A program made the translations under genes and the position numbers. Shown here in pieces: positions 36,701-46,901 of a stretch of DNA of 64,000 bases (position 1 is its first letter; each line of letters starts with the position of its first letter). The DNA is from Aquilaria yunnanensis (Eukaryota > Streptophyta > Magnoliopsida > Malvales > Thymelaeaceae): positions 90,623,501-90,687,500 of the forward strand of contig CM077595.1 in NCBI GenBank assembly GCA_039654915.1, given 5' to 3'. Under the pieces are notes generated by a model. That model was given only the letters and a program-made list of their open reading frames with translations. It ran no database searches and was not told where the DNA came from.

Positions 36701-37337
36701 TAGGTACATTTGCTTGTTTTTTCTTTTTCAGAACCTGTATTGTAAAATGCATGAGAAAAGGAGAGATCATGATCATACGTTGCAGACGAGCACTATTAAA
36801 AAATATATAAACCAAAAAATTAGCATATGATGTGAAATTAATAAAATAGTTGGGTGCAGAACCAAAAGTTGGAAGTACCTTACTGGCCGAGAAAAGAACT
36901 GGAGATTCTCCAACCACTGATGACTCTTCAACAGCATCAGAAATTTGATGTTGCAACTCAGCTGAACCATTCGTGAATTGGGGAGGTGATGATGTGGGTA
37001 AAGATGAACTAGATGAGAAAGCAAGTGGCTGAGGGGCAGCAGGGGAAGTTCGGAAAGGCACAGAAGCTGGCCGGACTGGCGAAGAAAACACAGGAGGTCC
37101 AGGGGGTGTGCTCAAATGAGAAACAGGGCTTCCAGTTTTAACTCCATTAGCTGGGGATAGCATGTTTGGAACCCCGACAGGAGAAGAAAATTGGTCTCGT
37201 TGCAATTGTGGTGGAGGAAATCTAGGTGGTGTGGCAGGGATCATGTGAGGGATTGGACTCCTTTCAGGGTTCTGTGATGGGGCCTCTGGCTGAGGACTAA
37301 TTGAAGAGTATATGACTGGAGGTTGAGGATCAGCCAT
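33759..37337 (-). CDS. SEC23/SEC24-family COPII coat protein (SEC23-like), 5 coding exons
   Basis: This is a COPII inner-coat subunit, which with SAR1 GTPase builds ER-export vesicles. Coding exons, minus strand: 37337-36879, 36734-34914, 34267-34151, 34067-33996, 33896-33759. The joined 2607 nt encode 868 residues; all introns are GT-AG. The 144-nt first coding intron is in frame with no stop, so an unspliced reading looks continuous. The N-terminal ~180 residues are Pro/Ser-rich and disordered. A zinc finger follows (C192, C195, C214, C217), then trunk, beta-sandwich and helical domains. The C-terminal gelsolin-type region ends in CEWMRTLKVV. Overall layout and sequence match Arabidopsis At4g01810, a divergent SEC23 paralogue. 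The start is the first Met of a Pro-rich tail, after a spliced leader. Confidence 0.93.
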
Positions 37338-38100
37338 TGAAAATTCAAATTCCTTTCCCTATTGAATATCAAGATAAAGAAGCTTGAACCAAAACTCAGA
37401 ATTATAAAGATGAAAAGAAAAGCAGACTAAAATAAGATTCACGCCAAAAGCTAGAAGCCAAGTTCGACGAATCTAGATATCAACATAAATTCAGAACAAT
37501 TAAAGCACACATTCCAGAAAATGAAAGTATACCTTATTGCACACCAAGAAGGCCCAAGCTCAGAAGACGCGGCCAACAAGAACGAATTCTGGGAGAAGCC
37601 CAGTTCAAGATATCTACTGCAAAATCAAGAAGTCAAACAATCTGTTGAGTAAAACACCAACTTCTGGATCAAAATCAATTCAGCATTTTGATTAAAAGCT
37701 AGCAGTGAAGCTACAGGGATCCAGATACCAATACAAATTTAGCGAAAGGAAAGTAGACCCAATTGCACCAAGAAGGCCGGAACCCAGAAGATGTGTCCAA
37801 CGAGAACGAATTTTGATCGTACCCCAGTCCGAGATATCCACAGCAAAATCAAGAACTCAACCAAGGGCCTGTAGAAATTTCTTGAACAAGATCAATTCTG
37901 CATTCTGACAGCCAGATCACCGTGCTCTTTTCCTACAATTTGGCTCTGAACAATCCTTTGCCCACAAGGAAAACCTGAAATTTGAACAAGAAAGAGCATC
38001 GAATGGGAGTGTGACGTTAGAGAGGAGGAATTAGGGTTTTGACGATAGGTGGAGGAAAATTGTGATTACCTTGTAAGACGTTAGACAATTGACCCAGACG
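37338..38100 (-). promoter_or_regulatory. 5' leader region of the SEC23-like gene, with duplicated segment
   Basis: Just upstream of the start codon the gene strand reads AATAG then GGAAAGG, a plausible 3' splice site, so the 5' UTR is probably spliced. The region holds two diverged direct copies (about 37440-37690 and 37692-37905). The likely transcription start lies near 37980-38080. No clear TATA box was picked out. Confidence 0.4.
37440..37905. repeat. Diverged tandem duplication (about 230-250 bp) upstream of the SEC23-like gene
   Basis: Landmarks appear in the same order in both halves: AAAAGCTAG, ATCNAGATAxCAA, TTGCAC(AC)CAAGAAGGCC, CAGAAGA, CCAACAAGAACGAATT / CCAACGAGAACGAATT, GAGATATC/AAGATATC, GCAAAATCAAGAA and CTCAACCAA/GTCAAACAA. 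Divergence is considerable, so the duplication is old. Confidence 0.75.
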
Positions 38101-38409
38101 ACTGTAATTTTGAAACATCAAAGACCAAAAATCAAAATATGTTTTTTTGATCCCAATCTAATGATATTGGAGTCCCAAGAAGCAAGCTTTTGATCCTCTG
38201 GTAAGAACAAGGCAGAGCCACTCGGCTATTGCCCGCGCGAGCTGCGAGTTGCGACCGATCTATCCAAGAGTTACCATGGCGCATTTCACATGCTCAAACA
38301 AAAAATCCTTTTTCCACTGCTGGCACTAATGCCATCTCTTATTGGTCCAATTATTCTCTTTCCTATTTATGACGTGTCACCCTCTGTTTCTTCTGATGAA
38401 AAAATCTAG

Positions 38410-40440
38410 GATAAATGCGAAGTCCTAAACTATGATCTATGTTGCTCATTCGTCAACAAATTATTAAATGTTCCTTATTCATCCTTAAAGTATTAATTGT
38501 TACTTATTCATTTTGGAACCATTATTAATATTACATCATTTGTCATCCACTAATCCTACAGTTAAAATGGGCCAAATTTAGCAAACAAACAAAACTAACA
38601 ACCAAAGTAGGGGTGAGTAAGAAATTGGGTTTAATCGAAAAAACCAGAAAACAAAATTATTTCGGTTTTTTCAGTTACGTTAGTTCAGCTAGCTATTAGT
38701 TCAGTTTTAGTTTTAATCAAAATTTTAAATTGATTTTAGGCTTTTTTATGAAATTGTGTTAAAAAAATCGATGACCAAAATAATTGATTTTTAAGAAATT
38801 TAACATGCCTTGATTATTGTGTGGCGGAGTTTGCATGAAAAAATATAACAAACCAAAAAAAAAAAAAAGGAAACAAATAGCAACCCCATACTCAAACCAA
38901 TTAAAAATGAGACTCTAAAAACAAGAAAAAAAAAAGCAACAAGGTAATTATGTGTAAGAGGAGAAAAATCGGTTATTTCGGTTATATGACTGAAAAACCA
39001 AATTTTATATCGTTTCAATTATTTCAATTTTAGAGTAGAAATCGATTATTTCAGTTACTAGCTTATACAATAAAAAATTGTATTATTTTGATAATTCAAT
39101 TACTAATATAGTTGAAATAACCAAATGATCAGTCCTACATCTAAGAAAGGAATTTGACTACAATATGAACACTTCTGAGTTTTAAAGTTTTGGTGTGGAT
39201 TTAGACTTTAGAGATGAGAGATTAAGATTTTAGATTTCGTATTTTAGTAAAAGTTGGAAAAGAAAGTAAGAGGAATTGAATTATAGAAACATTTTAAAAA
39301 TTTGAAATTTTTTTTCATGGGCTGCCATAGACAATTGGCGGAGGGGTGGTTTGTGGAGACTTATAACCAAAAGTTTTGGATTTTGAAAATTTTTATATGG
39401 ATCAAATTATTCTCACTATTCTCTATAATGTTAATCAAAGTACCAAATAAAAATTTTTAAAGCCAATTCATTTTAATTTAAGTCAACTGACTTATTTTTT
39501 TTTATTATATCTTGTTTGCTTGAAGCATATTTCATTTTAAAGCCAATGTTATGTAGAAGCAATAATCCATTTGAAAGTAAATTTTCATGATTTTGTTAAA
39601 TTTTTATGAATTTTTTTTTCAAGTCCTTAAACTAGAAAAACTAGAAAAATTGATAAAAATTTAGTAAAATTATAAAAATTGTATTTTCAGGGATTATTAC
39701 AGCTACATAATATTTTCTTTCAATTAAAATTAGTTCCGAGTAAAAAAAATGTAAGAATAAAAATAAGTCATATTGTAGTCAATTGATTTGATAGGCTAAG
39801 GTTTTAAATTTAGTGCTTTAAGCTCTGTTTGGGAACAATTTTTGTTTTGACGTTAAAGTTTTAAATAATTTATTTAATGGCTGAGATAAAAATACTGAAA
39901 TTAAAAACTAAAAACTATCCTTAGACAGCTTTTTCAAAACTTTAACGATAATCATTAATGCTAATGCTAAATTGAGACTTAGTAAACATTGTAGAAGAAA
40001 GTGAGAAGAATTCAATCATATGAAAATGTTTAAAAATCTAAAACTTTTGGTCACTGACCACCACGAAAGACCACTCCCGCCCACCATTTATGGTGGCCGA
40101 CAATAAAAATTTTCTAGTTTTAAAAATATTTTTACGGTTCAATTCTTCTTAATTTATCTCTTTACAACTTTTACTAATACTAAATCCAAAATCTTAGTTT
40201 GTTACTTTCAAATCGTCACTGAGACTTTGAAACTAAAAAATGTTTATATTTGTAGTCAAATTCCCTTTTTAGACTCCTATTTTAGTCCATTCACTAAATT
40301 TGACTCATTTTCATGGTTAGATTGACTGAGAATAAATGATGCAACATTAATAATGGTTCCTAAACAGTAAGTAAGAATTGATAGTTTAAAGATAAATAAG
40401 CAATATGAGTCATAGTTTAGAGACATGTGGTGTCATTTAC
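38410..40440. mobile_element. MULE-like element with long inverted repeats and nested insertions
   Basis: The left segment 38410-38580 (TCCTAAACTATGATCTATGT, then GGAACCATTATTAATATTAC) is the inverted copy of 40270-40440. A second inverted pair, 39140-39420 against 39985-40265, continues the same palindrome, with about 550 bp inserted in the left arm (38590-39140) and a MITE (39462-39796) near the loop. Combined arm length is roughly 430 bp. No transposase or captured gene was recognised. The right flank is a poly-A run, which hides any TSD. Confidence 0.6.
39462..39796. mobile_element. MITE, same family as the SECA1-intron copy
   Basis: The left end GCCAATTCATTTTAATTTAA is nearly identical to the SECA1-intron MITE terminus. 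The internal order (CTTATTTTTTTT, TTTCATTTTAAAGCCAAT, GTAGAAGCAATAATCCATTT, central loop, AAAATTAGTTCCGAG, AAAATAAGTCATATTG) is the same. It sits near the centre of the surrounding inverted-repeat element. Confidence 0.75.
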
Positions 40441-43074
40441 AAAAAAAAAAAAACGCATATCATTCTATTGTTGGTGAGGACAACAAATGTGAAACTACTC
40501 AGATGAACTTGGGACATTCTATTCTTGGTAATGCTCACATTTCTTAGTAGCGTACGTGTTGTACAAAGAAAAAAAAAGCGTATTAAGCTATTGATTTTGT
40601 TGCATGTTAAAAATACAAAAATTTTGTTAAAGGTTAGAGTTAGAAAGCTATGATTTGTTGCTTAAATATTATACTCTAATAGCATGTGTTATGATAGTCA
40701 GATGAAGGTGGTGAACTGTTGATTTGTATTATCCATTTTTCAGTAGTCATAAACCATTTCCTTCAGCTAAAATAGTTATGTGATGGATTGTCATGATATG
40801 ATTATTTACATCTTAATAGATTTAAGTCATGAATTATAATGGATTTTGTGAAATTTAAAAAAGTGATATATATATCGCTTAATAAATACTTCACTACTAG
40901 TACTTTACTTTTTCCTTTTATTCGTAATGCATACACACACTACAAACCTTTCCGTCCAATTAATTTTATTTAATTTTCATTTTAAGGAAAAAAATTCATA
41001 AAAATTAATTAATTTATAAAAATAAGATTTAATGGATCATTAACTAAATAAATTATTATGTTCCAAATGAAATTAGTTTTAAAAAATAAAAATAAAAATA
41101 AAATTGAAGACAAATAGTTTTATAAGTCATTATTTTAGTTGCAGACTTAGCCTATAATTATAAGAGTATATCTATTGTAAATAGTTAAAATTCAATAATT
41201 AACTCATAGTTTAATTTCCTTCAAACATAATGAATTGTAATGGTTCCAAATTTTAATTTATTTTCGATGATAAACATAATCACTCATTGCCTCTAACATA
41301 CTTATTGTATTCTATTGGACACATTTCACCCATCATTAGACCATATACATGTGTGACTAATGTGATTGCAATTTCATCTTTTAAACAAATTCTACCGCTA
41401 TAATTAAAAAATCTCAACCTTTCATGTGTAGTTTTTGAATATTCTAGTTCTTACATAAAAAAGAAACAAAAAATTATAATTATATTGCAGCTTAATTCAA
41501 ATCAGTTGAGACCCAATGTAATTATTGAATAATGGAGTTCTTACATCATGAGAAAAACATTTCCAAATCTTAATAATGGCGTCACACTTTTTTTTGTTAT
41601 TGTAGCCCATATTGCACGGAAGGACGCTATGTAGACGACGTCCAAACTTTTGCCGTCACATGTAGCTTGTATGGGCATTGTTTAACCATGCAGAGAATTG
41701 AACTAGATCATGTGCAACATCCACGTTGCAAACATTTCACGAATTTTTTTTTTCTTAATAAGTGTAATTACGGATCTTACTTCCCATGTAAGGGTAATTT
41801 TAAACTTATTTACTGATATGGGGTGATTTTATCAACAAAGCTGCAAATTTTTTTTAATGAGGTAGGTAAAAAATAGTAAAAATTATTCTTAAAAAATGCG
41901 TAGCTGAAAACTTATTTCTTTAAAATTAACCATTAGTCTTTCCTCTTCCATTTTCTCTCTGTTTCAGTCCTCATAAAATGCAAAAAACCATTTTTGTGGC
42001 AAATGTCACATATGTGACAGCACGTGGCTCACTTAAAATGGGCTAAAGGGGTAAAAATTTCTAAATTGTAAAATTTGAGAGATGAATCAACCTAAATCAA
42101 AGCTCAAGAGGTATAAAGTCTGAGTTGCAAAAGTTTAGGAGGCAAAACAGATAAAAAAAAGAAAAAAGGCAGATTTTCATATCATCTATCATGCAAGTTC
42201 AAATTGAGCTTGCAGTGAACACAAACGTGTCCTGATGCCACTTCGTGCGAAATCAGAAACTTAGCTTTAGTTCCTTTTCTAATGGCCACCAATAGTTAAG
42301 TTTATGAGAAATTACCAGCTCCACTCGCTTCGTCTCAGTGCTCTGTAAATTCATTGGAAATTCTTCTTCCCGGTTCTTTCGTTAATGTTTCGTGAAAAGC
42401 AAAAATTGTGCTAGCTCTGCAAGGTTAATTGGGCACCTGCAACTAGCAGGCTTTTAATTGGTTACCTCCCAGGTTAGCCATCCGTCAATCACAATTCTAA
42501 ATTAACATGAAATGATTACAGCTTTTAATTGGTTTTTAAATCATTGACATTCGGACAGCTTTAGGGCAGGGATTAGATATTAGATTCAGAGGCAGAGCCT
42601 CCTCCTTCTTCTTCTTCGAATTCGTCACAAGCTGCTTCTTTCATGGTTCCGCAAGTTGGTGTTGGAGAGGCAGAATATTAGGGTCGAACCCACCAAGCTA
42701 TGCCCACAAGTGCAATGGGTGTAGCTCAGGCGCCAGCCACCAAGGCCATTGGCTGCAGGCAAATAAGCCACAGACGATGAACAAAATCGTGAATCAAAGC
42801 TTTGAGACATGCGGACAACGGCAAGGACAGTAATGTCAGCACCAACATCGGCCTCGTTTGTGCCGCCACCGAGACGGTACTGCTGACTGATTTTTAGTTG
42901 GAGGACTGACTTATATGAGTCAACAAAGTTTTGGAGCTGCTGCTGTACTAGGGCCCTAGCTTGTTTGTTTTTGGGTATTTAGAAACATACTTTACAAGTA
43001 GGTAAGGAAAGAAATTTTAGTATTCTAGGAAAGAGAAAACACATATCAGCTTTTTTCGGACCTAAAAGATAATT
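40441..43074. other. AT-rich spacer, possible MITE fragment, no confirmed gene
   Basis: No gene is supported. A weaker relative of the MITE family lies at about 40950-41130. The stretch 42590-42900 is richer in G+C and has short open frames on both strands (for example 42625-42810 minus), but I recognise no family. It may be an old gene fragment. Confidence 0.4.
40950..41130. mobile_element. Possible truncated member of the MITE family
   Basis: The pair CCAATTAATTTTATTTAATT ... CCAAATGAAATTAGTT plus flanking AAAATAAAAATAAAA resembles the inner arms of the 7500-7851 element. The outer termini are missing or too diverged. Confidence 0.35.
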
Positions 43075-43772
43075 AAACCAGCTTGGAGGAAGGTTAAAAA
43101 AAGTTCTATAACTTTTATAATTTTTTTTATGTAAGTCTTATATCTTTATGATTTTTTATTTAAATTCTATATCTTAGAAAATGTGATCTCTGTTAATCTT
43201 ATAACTGAAAAATTTGACGGAAATCCTATTTGGTGAATAACAGACATTAAAAATAAGGGTAAAATATTAAAATTAGTCATCTACCTTTGTAAATTCTCTA
43301 ATTAAGTCATCAAAACCATATTTTCTCACAACTCACCCCTAAGTTCTAATTAAGTCGCTCAATTAGCACCCAGTATATCTTTTACTCAGCTTAAAGTTGA
43401 AAGTTGGAAAATCCAGTTAAAGCCTCGGGTTATATTTCATATTCAGACCCAGAAGGTAGAAGAAGAAGCAAGGGTAAAGGAAAAAAAAAAATATGTCTTC
43501 TTTGACGAGCCATGGTGTAGTGAACCGGCGAGGCATGTTTGAGGATTCGAATAATATTTTGGCTTGGCCGACGGCAACAGATGGCATGTTTGGCAGATTC
43601 CAGCTCCACATCACCTGCAATAGATCTCGGGCCTCATGGCGGCAACATCAAAGGAATTCTTACCCATGGAGGTCTCTACGTTCAGTACAACGTGCACAAC
43701 AACTTGTTTGAGTTCTCACCTAATGATGCAAGTCTTGGGTTTTTGCGAAGTGACAATGCTCGATGATATGTT

Positions 43773-45060
43773 TGAAAGATTTGTTGTGCTCATCAAAGCC
43801 AACTTATCTCCTATTGTGATAAATCCATAAGAACTATATTATATATGAATTGATGGAAGATGGAGATCATGCCACATGAGACTTAATTCATCTTTGTAGT
43901 TCTTTAAAAAGGTGTTCACAATCTATGAGTATATACATGGGTTGATTACTCATAAAAGATTGCACATATGACATTACTATATGAGATAGAGTGATTTGTC
44001 TCAATCACTGGAATATTGGTTCCTAATGCGTATGTGGATATTTATGGAGATAAATATTTGAACAGGACCAAAACAATTACTCTTAGACCTTCAACTGTTG
44101 AGAAAGAGTAAATGTTATTTATTCCGTAGACTTGAGAATAATATGAATTTAAAAATATACTTTATGTGATTTTGATATGTCAACCAATGATGCCTACTAT
44201 AGGATATACTTGGACATGTTGGATCACATAAATGTAACATGTTAAGTTCATGATTATTCAACATAGAATTCACCGCTCTTGAAATGAGAATGAATATTGT
44301 GGAGTAAGTCTCTTGGTTTTTCGGGTTAAGAAATCCACGTGGTCGATTTAGAAAAATATTGTTTTGGAAATATTATTTTCTATATATAAAATTATATATA
44401 TGGTATATATAGATTTTATAAATGTTTTTCTAAATTGTTTAGAGTCCGAATAAACTTGAAGAGACGTGCACATATTTAATTCCGTATTGACAGTACCACA
44501 ACTTGGATGTGGTTGGTCTAGTCCGGATTATGTGCAACAATATTGGACGGTGAACGGAATAGAATAAAATGGGTACTTGTGAATTGTCTCTGAAATCCTG
44601 GGAGATTTTACAAGGTCGTATAATATGTTATACTGACTTGTAAACAATAAATTAGTTGAGGACTAATTTGACAGGATTAAGAGATCCCAAGGGTCCCACG
44701 CCACATTCTAAACTCTACCCGGTCAAACTTCTAAAAGAAGTTGTACTTCAGCTTCTGAGAGAAGCTATTGTACTTAACTTCTGAGGGAAGTTGTTCTTCA
44801 GCTTCTAAGAGAAGCTACTGTACTTTTTGCCTATAAAAGGAGTGGTTGTGTATTATTGAATCAGAGATAATTAGTCTATCAACAATAATAGTACAAACAC
44901 TCATATAGTGCAACGGGTGGAGAAGGAATTCGAGCGTGTTAAGCTTGGAGAATTCTGCGTTTGTGGAATTTCGAAAACAAGGTACCTGTGTGATTATTTC
45001 TGCAATCCGATCCTGGTGCATGCTAATTTAATAGCGTGAAACTCGTTCGGATTCCCAACA
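43773..45060 (+). repeat. 5' LTR of the Copia element
   Basis: The 1288-bp LTR carries a TATA box (TATAAAA, 44832-44838). Upstream in U3 is a cluster of four short inverted motifs of the form (A/G)CTTCT-nnn-(A/G)GAAG (about 44726-44818). Confidence 0.95.
44726..44838 (+). promoter_or_regulatory. Copia LTR promoter: four TTC/GAA inverted motifs and TATA box
   Basis: ACTTCTAAAAGAAGT, AGCTTCTGAGAGAAGCT, AACTTCTGAGGGAAGTT and AGCTTCTAAGAGAAGCT follow each other within about 95 bp and are followed by TATAAAA. The array resembles stress-responsive U3 repeats known from tobacco Tnt1/Tto1-type elements and loosely resembles heat-shock elements (alternating TTC and GAA). It is repeated in the right LTR (51807-51919). 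Function is inferred. Confidence 0.5.
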
Positions 45061-45073
45061 GTGGTATCAGAGC
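45061..45073 (+). other. Primer-binding site (initiator tRNA-Met type)
   Basis: GTGGTATCAGAGC abuts the 5' LTR; TGGTATCAGAGC is the standard plant Copia priming site complementary to the 3' end of initiator tRNA-Met. Confidence 0.95.
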
Positions 45074-46901
45074 ATGTTTATGATTGTGGAATAATCTTTT
45101 GTGTGTTTTTCACGAATTTATTTTCTTGATTTTCGTGTACTGTTCATGTGATGAACACAAACACACAAAACCACACGGATCTGAATCCTTGCTTGTTTTT
45201 GAATAATCTTGTTGTTTCGATGTTACTGGATTTTTGTTGAGAACAAGAATACACCGAAACAACTCTGGTTTTTGAGAAAAGAAGATCTGGTTGAGTTTTT
45301 GGAACTAACCAAAATTGCCCGATTTGATCCCGACGCTCCCCGGCCACCACCGTCCGTTAAAGTCGCTGGCGGATGGCTCGGTTTCGTAGCATCAAAGCCG
45401 AAGGTTAATAGCCCCATGGTTTGGAGGCTTGATTTCGCTTTAATCGGATTGAATTTTGATTCGTTTCGAATCTGGGTTTATGAAAAGTTCAAGAACCCTA
45501 ACATTTATTTTTGAAATTAAATGTTGTGTGTGCGAAATTGATCAAAAGGAATTGTTCCATTGTGATCATCGGCCTTCAAGGAACAAAACCCATATAAATT
45601 TGTAGCAGTTTGACGGCGTTTTTGTTGCCGGAAAAAGTCACGATTCCGGGGAGGCCACCGGGCTGAAACGGCGGCTGCCGGGCCGTGGGACGCTGCCGGT
45701 AGGTCCGCCGGACCCCTGGGAGGCAGCACCGCCCCATCCGGCGGTGGTAGGAGCGGCCTGGAGTGGCTGGCTGCTGCTGACCGGAGCTTGGAGCTCTGCT
45801 GCTGCCTGCGGCTGTCCGACGAGAAACGCGAAGAAGAAAGGAGGGGCAGGTGGGCTTCGCTTGAAGCAGGCCCAATTAGCTTGGGCTTCTTTCAGCAGGC
45901 CACCAAACCAGAAAACAAAACGTTTTCGGGCCTCTTTTTGAAAAAGGCCCAAATGGACCACATTCTTTTAAAACCCAACAGTAAAAACGTTTTACTGGCC
46001 CAAATGGTTTTCTTGATTTATTCAAAGTTCACAATTTATTTATTTCAGAAATTAAATATTTTTGAATATTTATTTTTCTGGAATGTTTTATTTCTGAATA
46101 ATTGGATGCTTTATTCAGTGGGAGCTTATTTGCATGATTATTTCATTTATTGAAATTTTGCAAATATGGTTGAATGCATGATAATTGCTTGAATTAATTA
46201 TTGAGAATTATTATGCATGCTTGTGCAAGTGTTGCAATATATTTTACAGTTATGGTGATAATTGTGAAAATGAATTTGTGTTTTGAATTGTTCAAAATAC
46301 AAAAATAAATTCCCTCAGTATTTAAATATCAAGTGTGAGAGATAGAAAATTATATCTTTAGAAGATTAATTTTCTAAAGGCTTTCCATTGTCGTAAATAA
46401 TAAGTATGGATATTGTTGGCTTAGTTTGATACCAAAAGGAGATGACTAGGTTGATGATAATTTGTGCTTATTGATTTACTTTATGGTGATAATGGATGTG
46501 TTATAGCCAAGTGGGGGCTTAATTAAAATGATTTAGTTTCTCACAGCAATATGATACATCTAGACAATGGGTGTACACTTGACTAAAGAGATATGCCGAT
46601 CTAAAATGGATGGCGGGTATATTGTCTTTAGAAGCCAAAATTAAAAATAAGAATCTTATAAATGTTATAAGATAAATATAGCATGATATTTGCTTCATTA
46701 TTGTTAGATTAATGCCAAAAGGAGTAGTCTTGCAATTAAATGAAGTTCTTGTTTTTCTAATTGCTCATATGTGATATGATATGGTCATGAGGGTGACTTT
46801 GAATGCAATTAGTACTTTCTTGTATATGATACATTTAAAGAAAATATTGATTTTCTCCGCTATGCCTTATATATTTTGTTTGTGTGCTCTTTTATAGAAC
46901 C
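45074..46901 (+). other. Copia 5' leader
   Basis: About 1.8 kb lies between the primer-binding site and gag. It includes a GC-rich part (45320-45940) with several short open frames on both strands that lack recognisable domains, then AT-rich DNA. Long leaders are common in plant Copia elements. No extra gene is claimed. Confidence 0.6.

Noticed and set aside
34875..37337. A single uninterrupted 820-codon SEC23-like frame
   Set aside because: It reads through a 144-nt in-frame intron (36735-36878) with GT-AG ends and ends in intron sequence at 34913. The spliced model restores the family layout and C-terminus.
42625..42900. G+C-richer stretch as a gene fragment
   Set aside because: Short frames on both strands, no recognisable family motif, no flanking splice sites that fit.
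44815..45021. Minus-strand 68-codon frame in the LTR, repeated at 51896-52102
   Set aside because: It appears twice only because the LTR is duplicated; antisense to the LTR with no recognised domain.
45209..46153. Several open frames in the Copia leader, both strands
   Set aside because: Overlapping opposite-strand frames in GC-rich leader DNA, with no domains; likely noncoding leader.
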